A DNA stretch of 17,079 nt, taken from assembly GCA_031419715.1 (NCBI GenBank), contig JANOLJ010000219.1, positions 1 through 17,079 on the forward strand. The letters run 5' to 3'. Positions within the stretch are counted from its first letter, which is position 1. Each line of letters opens with the position of its first letter. This DNA is from JAEMQF01 sp031419715. Its GTDB lineage: Bacteria > Pseudomonadota > Gammaproteobacteria > Burkholderiales > Burkholderiaceae_C. Of this stretch, positions 1-7,545 are shown piece by piece. The notes beneath the pieces are model-generated. The model was given only the letters and a program-made list of their open reading frames with translations. It was not told where the DNA came from and made no database searches. The translations under genes and the position numbers were made by a program.

Positions 1-53
1 GCCGCAGCCACCACGTTCACCGCCTTGACCGGCGCCAATTTGTGCTCACCCAT
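1..53 (-). CDS. Start of an unidentified gene, truncated by the left window edge
   Basis: An ATG on the minus strand (51-53) opens a frame that stays open to the window edge, 17 codons reading MGEHKLAPVKAVNVVAA. A strong ribosome binding site, GAGGAGG, lies about 6 bases upstream (minus strand, around 60-66), which supports this as a real start. The gene lies downstream of putA on the same strand with about 158 bp between them, so it could be read through from putA or have its own promoter. Too little is visible to name a product. A 10-bp direct repeat sits just upstream. Confidence 0.6.
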   Translation of the reverse strand, partial: MGEHKLAPVKAVNVVAA

Positions 54-83
54 CGGGTGCCTCCTCGTGTCGAGATCAAACCC

Positions 84-110
84 GCGCCAAGTCTACGTTT
101 GCGCCAAGTC
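84..110. repeat. 10-bp direct repeat GCGCCAAGTC (two copies) upstream of the left-edge gene
   Basis: GCGCCAAGTC occurs at 84-93 and again at 101-110, 17 bp from start to start; on the coding strand of the neighbouring gene it reads GACTTGGCGC. The copies lie about 30 and 50 bases upstream of the start codon at 53. A TTGACC hexamer on the same strand (122 to 117) could be a -35 box, but no good -10 box follows at normal spacing. The layout would fit a direct-repeat operator. That is inference from position only. Confidence 0.4.
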
Positions 111-211
111 GCAGCCGGTCAACTGAGGAAAATAGGTTGAACGCATGCGGCCCTGAGCACTTCATACCGCTCTCGCGGCCCGAACCGCTGTGAGGCTGTG
201 ACGCTGAGGTG

Positions 212-3200
212 TCAGCCTATCGTCATCAGGCTCGCATTGCCGCCCGCGGCTGCTGTGTTGATGCTCAGCGAACGCTCAATCACGAGCCGCTCCAGCGGCA
301 CGCGTGGATCGCCCGGCGCCATGGCGCTCAGGCCTATGAGTGGCCCGGGTCGTGCCGCGACCGCGGCATTGGTTGCCATCAGTTGCACTGGCGTGCCATG
401 CTGAAGCACGGCGTCGAAGTGAACCGCAGGCTGCGACCAATCTTGCGCCAGCGAGATGCGCTCGCGCACCTGCGGCGGCAGGCGCTCGCGCAAGCGCCAT
501 GTAGGCATCGGCCAGACGGCGCGGCTGCCCACGGCGAGTACGGCGGCGAGTTGCGCCAGGAGGTCGGCGTCGGCGTCGGCGAGGCACAGCACCGCCGCGC
601 GCGGCAACACCGTGTAGAGATTGGCTTCGCCGGTGGGGCCGGGCAGGGTGTGCCAGGCGCCGACGGGCGAGTCCGCGACGGCCTGATCGCATTGCGCGGC
701 GAGCAGCGGCATGGCGTGTGCAAGCGCCCAAGCACGCAGCGCCGCCATGGCTTCGGCCGAGTCCGTCTGGTCTTGTTCGTCGACCAGGCCGCGCACCAGC
801 AGGCGTGACGTGCCGTGGCTGGGCGCGTGCTGGGCGCTGGCAAGTGTGTTGGCGTGGGCCACTGCCAGGCGCGCCGCCTGCACCGGCCGATCCGCCAGCA
901 GGCGCAGCAGGTACAGCGGCCCGCCGGCCTTCGGCCCCGTGCCGGACAAACCCTCGCCGCCGAAAGGCTGCACACCCACGACGGCGCCGACGATGTTGCG
1001 ATTCACGTAAATGTTCCCGGCGCGCGACGCGCCCACCACTTGCGCCACGGTTTCGTCAATGCGGGTGTGCACGCCTTGCGTCAGGCCATAGCCGGTGGCG
1101 TTAATTTGCTCCAGCGTCTGCGCGAGATGCTCGCGCGGGTAGCGCAGGATGTGCAGCACGGGGCCGAAGACCTCGGCACCGAGATCGGCCACGCTGTTCA
1201 GTTCGATCAGCGTGGGCGCGACAAACGTGCCGTCGCCGGGTAGAGGCAGTGGCTGCTGCGCGCGCCAGACGCGCCGGCCGAGTGCCTGCATGGCTTGCAC
1301 ATGGCGCTCGATCGACGCCTGGGCCTGCGCGTCGATCACCGGCCCCACGTCCACGGCCAGCAACCGCGGATCGCCGATCTGAAGTTGCTCGACAGCGCCT
1401 TGCAGCATCTCAAGCAGCCGCTCGGCCACGTCGTGTTGCACGCACAGCAGGCGCAGCGCCGAGCAGCGCTGGCCGGCGCTGTCGAAGGCTGAAGAGACGA
1501 TGTCCGCCACTGCCTGTTCGACCAGCGCCGACGAATCGACCACCATCGCGTTCTGGCCGCCGGTCTCGGCGATGAGCGGCACAATCTGCCCGCGCTGTGT
1601 GAGGCGCTTGATCAGCGTGCGTTGCAGCAGGCGCGCGACTTCGGTCGAACCGGTGAACATGACGCCGTTCACGCGTGGGTCGGCAACCAATGCCGCGCCG
1701 ATGGTCTCGCCGCGCCCCGGCAGCAAGTGCAGCGCGCCGCGCGGCACTCCGGCGTCGAGCAAGGCGCGCACGGCCGCGGCGGCGACGAGCGGCGTCTGCT
1801 CGGCGGGTTTGGCCAGCACCACGTTCCCGGCGGCCAGTGCGGCGGCGATCTGGCCGGTGAAGATGGCGAGCGGAAAGTTCCACGGGCTGATACACACCAC
1901 CGGCCCGAGCGGCACATGGCTCGTGTTGTCGAAATCGCGCCGCACTTCAGCGGCGTAGTAGCGTAGAAAGTCGACTGCCTCACGAACTTCGGCGACGGCG
2001 TTGGCGCAGGTCTTGCCGGCCTCGCGCACGAGCAGCGGAATCAGGCTCAGCGTCTGCGCTTCGAGGCGATCGGCGGCGCCGTCGAGCAACGCGGCGCGCT
2101 CGGCGGGCGGCACCGCGGCCCAGGTTGGCGCGGCGCGCGCAGCCGCTGTCACGGCTTCGTGTACGTCCGCGAGCGTCGCCTCGCGCACCTGACCGACCAC
2201 GTCAGCGTGCATCGCGGGGTTCGTCACGGGCAGCCATGCGCCATCAGACGCGCTGGCGTCGAGCATGGGCTCGGCGCGCCACGTTGCTTGCGCGGCGTCG
2301 GCGAACGCCTGAGTCAGCGCCGCGAGCGTGGCCTCGTCCGCCAGGTCCAGGCCGCGCGAGTTGGCGCGCGCGGGGCCATGCATGTTGCGCGGCAAGGGGA
2401 TCGCCGGGTGCGGCGCGCCGAGCGCGGCGGCGCCGCCTTCGGCACGCTGGGCAAGTGCCTCCACCGCCTGCACGGGGTCTTGAACCAGGTCTTCCAGGGC
2501 GAGGTTCGGGTCAGCGATGCGGTTCACGAACGAGGTGTTCGCGCCGTTTTCCAGCAGGCGACGCACCAGGTAGGCGAGCAGCGTCTCGTGCGTGCCCACC
2601 GGCGCGTAAATGCGGCACGGGCGATCGAGCTTGCCCGCGTCGACCGAGCCCACCACTTGCTCATACAACGGCTCGCCCATGCCGTGCAGGCACTGGAACT
2701 CGTATTGCGCCGGGTCGTCGTCGGGCCCGGCCAGCGCATGCACGGCGGCCAGCGTGTGCGCGTTGTGGGTGGCGAATTGGGGGAACACGGCGTCGGGCGC
2801 GGCGAGCAATTGGCGCGCGCAGGCGATGTAGGCGACATCGGTGTGGCACTTGCGCGTGTAGACCGGATAGCCGGCGAGGCCATCGATCTGCGCGCGCTTG
2901 ATTTCGCTGTCCCAGTACGCGCCCTTCACCAGCCGCACCATCAGGCGATGGTGGCTCCGGCGTGCCAGGTCGATGAGAAAGTCCACCACCGCCGGGCAAC
3001 GCTTCTGGTACGCCTGGATGACGAAGCCGATGCCGTTCCATCCCGCGAAAGAGGGCTCGAAACACAGGCGCTCCAGCAGGTCGAGCGAGATCTCCAGCCG
3101 CTCGGACTCTTCCGCGTCAATGTTCAGGCCGATGTCGTGGCGCCGCGCGAGCAACGTCAGTTGCATCAGGCGTGGGTACAACTCGGCCAGCACGCGCTCG

Positions 3201-3988
3201 ACCTTGGCACGCGCATAACGCGGGTGCAAAGCGGACAGCTTGATCGAGATGCCCGGGCCCTGCACGATGCCGCGCCCGGCAGACGCCGCGCCGATCGCCT
3301 GGATCGCGCCCTCGTAGGCATTGAGGTAGCGCTGTGCGTCGCTGGCCGTGAGCGCGGCCTCGCCCAGCATGTCATAGGAATAGCGGAAGCCCTGAGCCTC
3401 GCGCTCGCGCGCGTGGGCGAGCGCCTCTTGAATCGTTTCACCGGTGACGAACTGCTCGCCCATCATGCGCATCGCCATGTCCACACCCTTGCGAACCAGC
3501 GGTTCGCCGCCGCGCGCGACAACGCGGCGCAACGTCGAGGTGAGCCCACTGTCGCTGTGCGTGGCGACCAGCTTGCCGGTGAGCAGCAGGCCCCATGCGG
3601 CGGCGTTGACGAACACCGATGGGCTGCGACCCAGGTGCTGCTCCCAGTTGCCTTGGGCGATCTTGTCGCGGATGAGTGCGTCGCGCGTGGCGTCATCGGG
3701 AATGCGCAGCAGCGCCTCGGCCAGGCACATCAGCGCCACGCCCTCTTGCGAGCTGAGCGCGAACTCCTGGAGCAGGCCCTGCACGATGCCGGCGCGCCCG
3801 CCCGCGTGGCTGCGTTCGCGCACGCCGCGCGCGATGCGCAGCGCGAGCTCTTGTGTGGCCTGCGCTTGCGCGCTCGTCAGTGTGGCTTGATCGACGAGGC
3901 CGGGCAGCAGCTCCACCTCGTCGGTTCGGGTAAGCGCGCTGATCCGCGAGCGCAGCGGCGAGCTGGCGGGCAGCGTGGTCAGGCGCAC
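212..3988 (-). CDS. putA: Bifunctional proline dehydrogenase / L-glutamate-gamma-semialdehyde dehydrogenase PutA
   Basis: PutA oxidises proline to pyrroline-5-carboxylate with FAD, then oxidises glutamate semialdehyde to glutamate with NAD. The product is 1258 residues. The PRODH barrel spans roughly residues 190-500: LVKGAYWDSEIKRA at 353-366, CLHGMGEP at 433-440, and the substrate-side RRLLENGANTSFVNRI at 476-491. The aldehyde dehydrogenase half follows, with SPWNFPLAIFTGQ at 701-713, general base E808 (ETGGQN) and catalytic C842 (GQRCSALR). The C-terminal lid domain is present and ends in the family tail NTAAAGGNASLMTIG. GTG at 3988 is chosen as start because GGAG lies about 8 bases upstream and homology begins just after it. 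The frame stays open upstream across pgi, but that part is unrelated antisense translation. The protein lacks the N-terminal ribbon-helix-helix domain of E. coli PutA (1320 residues), so it should not repress its own gene. putP is not in the window. Confidence 0.96.
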   Translation of the reverse strand: MRLTTLPASSPLRSRISALTRTDEVELLPGLVDQATLTSAQAQATQELALRIARGVRERSHAGGRAGIVQGLLQEFALSSQEGVALMCLAEALLRIPDDATRDALIRDKIAQGNWEQHLGRSPSVFVNAAAWGLLLTGKLVATHSDSGLTSTLRRVVARGGEPLVRKGVDMAMRMMGEQFVTGETIQEALAHAREREAQGFRYSYDMLGEAALTASDAQRYLNAYEGAIQAIGAASAGRGIVQGPGISIKLSALHPRYARAKVERVLAELYPRLMQLTLLARRHDIGLNIDAEESERLEISLDLLERLCFEPSFAGWNGIGFVIQAYQKRCPAVVDFLIDLARRSHHRLMVRLVKGAYWDSEIKRAQIDGLAGYPVYTRKCHTDVAYIACARQLLAAPDAVFPQFATHNAHTLAAVHALAGPDDDPAQYEFQCLHGMGEPLYEQVVGSVDAGKLDRPCRIYAPVGTHETLLAYLVRRLLENGANTSFVNRIADPNLALEDLVQDPVQAVEALAQRAEGGAAALGAPHPAIPLPRNMHGPARANSRGLDLADEATLAALTQAFADAAQATWRAEPMLDASASDGAWLPVTNPAMHADVVGQVREATLADVHEAVTAAARAAPTWAAVPPAERAALLDGAADRLEAQTLSLIPLLVREAGKTCANAVAEVREAVDFLRYYAAEVRRDFDNTSHVPLGPVVCISPWNFPLAIFTGQIAAALAAGNVVLAKPAEQTPLVAAAAVRALLDAGVPRGALHLLPGRGETIGAALVADPRVNGVMFTGSTEVARLLQRTLIKRLTQRGQIVPLIAETGGQNAMVVDSSALVEQAVADIVSSAFDSAGQRCSALRLLCVQHDVAERLLEMLQGAVEQLQIGDPRLLAVDVGPVIDAQAQASIERHVQAMQALGRRVWRAQQPLPLPGDGTFVAPTLIELNSVADLGAEVFGPVLHILRYPREHLAQTLEQINATGYGLTQGVHTRIDETVAQVVGASRAGNIYVNRNIVGAVVGVQPFGGEGLSGTGPKAGGPLYLLRLLADRPVQAARLAVAHANTLASAQHAPSHGTSRLLVRGLVDEQDQTDSAEAMAALRAWALAHAMPLLAAQCDQAVADSPVGAWHTLPGPTGEANLYTVLPRAAVLCLADADADLLAQLAAVLAVGSRAVWPMPTWRLRERLPPQVRERISLAQDWSQPAVHFDAVLQHGTPVQLMATNAAVAARPGPLIGLSAMAPGDPRVPLERLVIERSLSINTAAAGGNASLMTIG

Positions 3989-4171
3989 GATGAATGCTCC
4001 ATCATTGGCAGAGACGCGGGACGTTCGTGGCTTGGGGTGTGGGATCTTGCGGGTGCGACACCGTGCGCCGCGGCGCCATTGTGCAGCTCCGCGCGCCAAT
4101 GGGCGAGCACGAATCGGGCGGGGATGCGCCGACAATCCGTCCTGCAACGAAACATTAATTCGAGGAGCGCC
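3989..4171. promoter_or_regulatory. Divergent putA / pgi intergenic region with inverted repeats
   Basis: These 183 bp separate the divergent putA and pgi starts and must hold control signals for both. A perfect 12-bp palindrome, GCGCCGCGGCGC, lies at 4065-4076. CCATTG at 4076-4081 pairs with CAATGG at 4097-4102, a dyad with a 15-base spacer. No convincing -35/-10 pair is visible for either gene. The AT-rich stretch near 4151-4160 is too close to the pgi start to be a -10 box. The dyads are visible in the sequence; an operator role is conjecture, since GC-rich palindromes arise easily here. Confidence 0.35.
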
Positions 4172-5776
4172 ATGAAACATCCACGCTGCGACCGCACCTC
4201 CGCCTGGGCGGCGCTGGCCGGCCACTTCCAGGCGCATGGACAAGACCTGTTGCTCAGCGAGGCATTCGCGCGCGAAGCGGGCCGATTCGACGCGTTCAGC
4301 ATCGAAGCGCCAGAAGTCTTTGCCGACTTGTCGAAAAATCTGCTGGACACGGCGACGCGAAAGTTCCTGCTCGATCTGGCGCGCGAATGCGGCGTGCTGG
4401 CCCAGCGCGATGCGATGTTCACCGGGGCACCAATCAACACCACCGAAGGCCGCGCCGTGCTGCACACCGCGCTGCGGGCGCCGCGCGGGCACGGCCCGTT
4501 CAGCGACGAGGTGCATGAGGTGCTCGATGCGATGCTCTCCTATGCGCAGAGCGTGCGCGACACGTCGAGAAGCGGCATTCGCCATGTCGTGAACATCGGC
4601 ATCGGCGGCAGCGACCTCGGCGCGCAGATGGCCGTGCCGGCGCTCGTCGAATTCGCCCACCCCGAGTTGACGTTCCACTTCGTCGCCAATGTGGACGGGC
4701 ACGACATCGCGCCGGTGCTGAACAAGCTCGATCCGGCGCAAACCCTGTTCGTGGTCGCGAGCAAGACGTTCACGACGCAGGAAACGATGGCCAACGCGCG
4801 CGCCGCCAAAGCCTGGTTCCTGCGCGGCGGCATGACGCAGCGCGACATCGCCCAACACTTCGTCGCGACGACGACAAATGTGCAGGCCGCGGCCCAGTTC
4901 GGCATCACCACCACATTCGGCTTTTGGGACTGGGTGGGTGGGCGCTACTCGCTGTGGTCGGCGATCGGGTTGCCGATCGCGCTGGCGATTGGCGCCGAGA
5001 ACTTTCACGCATTGCTCGCGGGCGCCCACGCCATGGATCAGCACTTCGCGCACGCGCCGGCAGCGAAGAACTTGCCGTTGCAGCTCGGCCTGCTCGACGT
5101 CTGGTACCGGAATTTCCACGGTTTCACGAGCCGCAGCGTCGCGCCCTACCACCAGGGGCTGAGGCGCCTGCCGGCCTATCTTCAGCAGCTTGAGATGGAG
5201 AGCAACGGCAAGCGCGTCGACTTGGACGGCGAGGCTTTGCCCTACGCCACCAGCCCGGTCGTCTGGGGCGAGCCCGGAACGAACGGCCAGCACGCCTACT
5301 TCCAGATGCTGCACCAGGGAACCGATGTGATCCCGGTGGAGATCATCCTTGTGAAACACGCGGCGCACGATCTTGCGGATCAACACGCGATGCTGTTGGC
5401 GAATGGCCTGGCGCAGGCGCAGGCCTTGATGCTCGGTAAGACGGCGGAGCAGGCGTTGTTGGAGAGCGCGCCTACCGCGTCGCGGGCCATTGATGCACAA
5501 GTCCTCGCGCGGCACCGCACTTTCCCCGGCAACCGGCCGAGCACGACGCTGCTGCTGGAGCGGCTCACGCCGCGTTCACTCGGCGCGCTGCTCGCGATGT
5601 ATGAGCACCGCGTCTTCACCAGCGGCGCGATCTGGGGCATCAACAGTTTCGATCAGTGGGGTGTGGAGCTGGGCAAGGCGCTGTGCAACGCGCTGCTGCC
5701 ACGCTTGGCCAGTGGTGACGCTGTTGGCCTGGATGCATCCACCGCCGGCTTGCTGCGGCTTGTGCGCGCGCGATGA
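4172..5776 (+). CDS. pgi: Glucose-6-phosphate isomerase
   Basis: The enzyme interconverts glucose 6-phosphate and fructose 6-phosphate in the cytoplasm, linking glycolysis or Entner-Doudoroff flux with gluconeogenesis. The product is 534 residues, close to the 549 of E. coli Pgi. Sugar-phosphate binding motifs are present: NIGIGGSDLG at 141-150 and VASKTFTTQET at 195-205. Family signature 1 (WDWVGGRYSLWSAIGL, 252-267) and signature 2 (GINSFDQWGVELGK, 489-502) are intact. Predicted catalytic residues are E343 (ESNGKR), H374 (GQHAYFQ) and K502. The ATG at 4172 has GAGGAG at 4162-4167 and matches the expected N terminus. Open frame upstream of this ATG is antisense to putA and is not part of the gene. 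The stop codon overlaps the start of the next gene, so the two are probably co-translated. Confidence 0.97.
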   Translation: MKHPRCDRTSAWAALAGHFQAHGQDLLLSEAFAREAGRFDAFSIEAPEVFADLSKNLLDTATRKFLLDLARECGVLAQRDAMFTGAPINTTEGRAVLHTALRAPRGHGPFSDEVHEVLDAMLSYAQSVRDTSRSGIRHVVNIGIGGSDLGAQMAVPALVEFAHPELTFHFVANVDGHDIAPVLNKLDPAQTLFVVASKTFTTQETMANARAAKAWFLRGGMTQRDIAQHFVATTTNVQAAAQFGITTTFGFWDWVGGRYSLWSAIGLPIALAIGAENFHALLAGAHAMDQHFAHAPAAKNLPLQLGLLDVWYRNFHGFTSRSVAPYHQGLRRLPAYLQQLEMESNGKRVDLDGEALPYATSPVVWGEPGTNGQHAYFQMLHQGTDVIPVEIILVKHAAHDLADQHAMLLANGLAQAQALMLGKTAEQALLESAPTASRAIDAQVLARHRTFPGNRPSTTLLLERLTPRSLGALLAMYEHRVFTSGAIWGINSFDQWGVELGKALCNALLPRLASGDAVGLDASTAGLLRLVRAR

Positions 5777-6387
5777 AGATCGTTTTTGATCTCGGCGGCG
5801 TGTTGCTGCGCTGGCAGCCGCATGAGTTCATGGCACGCCTGTTGCCCGACCGCGCGGCCACTCCAGACGAGGCACAGGCGTTGACGCGAGAATTCTTCGA
5901 GGGCTTTGGCGGCGATTGGGGCGAGTTCGATCGAGGCATGCTGGGCGCGGCGCCGCTGGCGGAGCGCATCGCGCGGCGCACCGGCATCGAGGTGCGCGAC
6001 GTGCGCCGCATCATCGACGCCATCCCTGAAGAACTGCAACCCCTGGCGGCCAGCGTAGCGCTGCTGCGCCGGCTGCACGCGCGCGGCCGGGAGCTTTATT
6101 TTCTGTCCAACATGCCGGAACCTTACGCGCGCCACCTCGAAGCGACGCATGACTTCTTCGGTCTGTTTCGGCAAGGCGTGTTCTCGGCCCGGGTGCGGCT
6201 CATCAAGCCCGATCCGGCGATCTTCGCGCATGCCCACGCGGCATTCGGCGTTGGCGCCACGGCGCCGGTGTTCATCGACGACGTGCAGAAGAACATCGGT
6301 GCCGCGCGCGGCGCGGGTTGGCAGGCGATCCACTTCCGCGACGCCCGGCAATGCGAGGGCGAGTTGGCGGCGCTGGGTTTGACCTGA
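5773..6387 (+). CDS. HAD-family (subfamily IA) hydrolase, YihX-like phosphatase
   Basis: This 204-residue protein has all four HAD motifs: nucleophile D6 in FDLGGVL, S112 in FLSNM, K145 in IKPDP, and the acidic pair D169-D170 in FIDDVQKN. Motif I reads DxG rather than DxD. The same is true of E. coli YihX, an alpha-D-glucose-1-phosphate phosphatase, which I recall as FDLGNV, so the change does not imply loss of activity. Residues around 15-90 form the helical cap of subfamily IA. The ATG lies inside the pgi stop (ATGA, 4-base overlap), indicating translational coupling to pgi. That context fits a sugar-phosphate substrate, but the true substrate is not shown by the sequence. Other HAD-IA activities, such as dehalogenase or another phosphatase, remain possible. 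Confidence 0.88.
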   Translation: MKIVFDLGGVLLRWQPHEFMARLLPDRAATPDEAQALTREFFEGFGGDWGEFDRGMLGAAPLAERIARRTGIEVRDVRRIIDAIPEELQPLAASVALLRRLHARGRELYFLSNMPEPYARHLEATHDFFGLFRQGVFSARVRLIKPDPAIFAHAHAAFGVGATAPVFIDDVQKNIGAARGAGWQAIHFRDARQCEGELAALGLT

Positions 6388-6430
6388 GGACCGCGGGAGT
6401 CAGCCGTTGCACACTTGCCGCGCTGCTCGA

Positions 6431-7537
6431 TCAACGCGGCGGTGGCGGCGCTGCGCTGGCGAGCCCGGCCAGCGCCTTGCGCGCGGCGTCGTGCGCCTGC
6501 ACGAGCACCTGTTCTTTCCAGGCGTCGGTGTCGGTATAAAACGCATCGCGCAGCTGCTGCTTGATCGCCCGCGCGGTGGCTTCATCGGCTTCGGGATGGT
6601 TCTCCAGCCACTGGTCGGCGCGCAGCGCGTCCATGACGTCAAGCATGGGCACGGTGCCGTACTCCATCGCCATGCCGGTGTACTGCGCCTGCGCACACTC
6701 CTGATACGCCGCCTGCCACATCAGGCCTTCGAGCGGGGCCGACACAGACGTGCCGTCGGCCAGCGAAGTCACGCCCGGGCCCCACCAGGCACGGGCGCGA
6801 CGCAGCGCTGCCGCATCGTCGTCGCGGCACGCCGAGATCAACTCGGCAACACCGTTCGGCCCCAGCCCCGTGTGCAAATCGATCCACACCAGGCGCTCGC
6901 AGCGCTTGCCATGCTCCTGCAACACATGGCGCAGCGTCACATGGCTCCAGGTCGGGTTGTGGCCACCGAAGAACAGCCCCTGCGGATACTCATACTGCCC
7001 GCCCGACACCGCTTCCTGGAACCCGCGTTGGCCGTGGGCGGCCATGAAACGCGAGACTCCCGTGTTCACTTCGTCGCTCGGCGGCCAGGTGGCCGGCACG
7101 AGCAGATGGGCGATCTCGCCATAGCGCGGGTTTGTCGGCAGGGGCTTGGAAAAGTCGTGGAAATTGCGGTTCAGGTCGACGTTTTCCTGCGTCGTGCGCC
7201 GCCACCAGGAAAAACCGTAGGGGTTGAGCGCGTGGATGTAGAGCACGGCAACGTTGCTGGCGCGCACGGCGGCGTGCCACGCCGCGTCGTGCAACAGGCT
7301 GACCTGCACGCCCGAGCCGCAGTAACCCTCCACGCCGTGGCAGGCGCTGCTGAGAATGAGCAGCGAGCGCGCGCCCTTCGCGCCTTCGAGCACGACGTCC
7401 ATCGCCAGTGGCTCGCCATCGCGCCCGCGCATCGGGTGCGCATGCGATTCGACGTCCAGGCCTGCCGCTTCGACGGCACCGAGGAACTTGCCGCGCGCTT
7501 GGGCGTAGCTTTGCGCGAAGTGGGCGGCGCCGTGCAT
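6431..7537 (-). CDS. DUF2817 / M14-like zinc peptidase
   Basis: This 368-residue protein resembles the DUF2817 branch of the M14 carboxypeptidase fold. Likely zinc ligands are H67 and E70 (SACHGVEGYCGSG) and H222 (WIDLHTGLGP). The substrate-binding motif NVDLNRNF (119-126, R124) and a C-terminal acid E292 (AMEYGTVP) complete the carboxypeptidase-like site. HALNPYGFSWWRR at 102-114 is also typical. No signal peptide is visible, so the protein is predicted to be cytoplasmic. The N terminus begins 9 bp downstream of the stop of the M20 amidohydrolase gene on the same strand, so the two likely form one transcript for peptide or amide breakdown. The ribosome binding site is weak, consistent with coupling. 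The C terminus ends in a short proline run. The gene converges on the HAD gene with a 43-bp gap. The exact substrate is unknown. Confidence 0.87.
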   Translation of the reverse strand: MHGAAHFAQSYAQARGKFLGAVEAAGLDVESHAHPMRGRDGEPLAMDVVLEGAKGARSLLILSSACHGVEGYCGSGVQVSLLHDAAWHAAVRASNVAVLYIHALNPYGFSWWRRTTQENVDLNRNFHDFSKPLPTNPRYGEIAHLLVPATWPPSDEVNTGVSRFMAAHGQRGFQEAVSGGQYEYPQGLFFGGHNPTWSHVTLRHVLQEHGKRCERLVWIDLHTGLGPNGVAELISACRDDDAAALRRARAWWGPGVTSLADGTSVSAPLEGLMWQAAYQECAQAQYTGMAMEYGTVPMLDVMDALRADQWLENHPEADEATARAIKQQLRDAFYTDTDAWKEQVLVQAHDAARKALAGLASAAPPPPR

Positions 7538-7545
7538 CGCGCCGC

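Noticed and set aside
193..218. AGGCTG / CAGCCT inverted repeat at the end of putA, considered as a terminator
   Set aside because: The stem is short with a 14-base loop, it overlaps the putA stop codon, and no T tract follows on the minus strand.
2159..4171. Long plus-strand open frame antisense to putA and in frame with pgi
   Set aside because: It is Arg/His/Ala-rich with no recognisable domain; pgi has its own ribosome binding site and a normal N terminus at 4172.
3989..5515. Continuation of the putA reading frame upstream, open for about 509 codons antisense to pgi
   Set aside because: The sequence shows no protein-family features, lies opposite the well-supported pgi gene, and is explained by high GC at third codon positions.
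6417..6440. Inverted repeat GCCGCG / CGCGGC between the convergent HAD and DUF2817 genes, considered as a terminator
   Set aside because: The stem is only 6 bp with a 12-base loop, has no T run, and half of it lies in the coding sequence of the peptidase.
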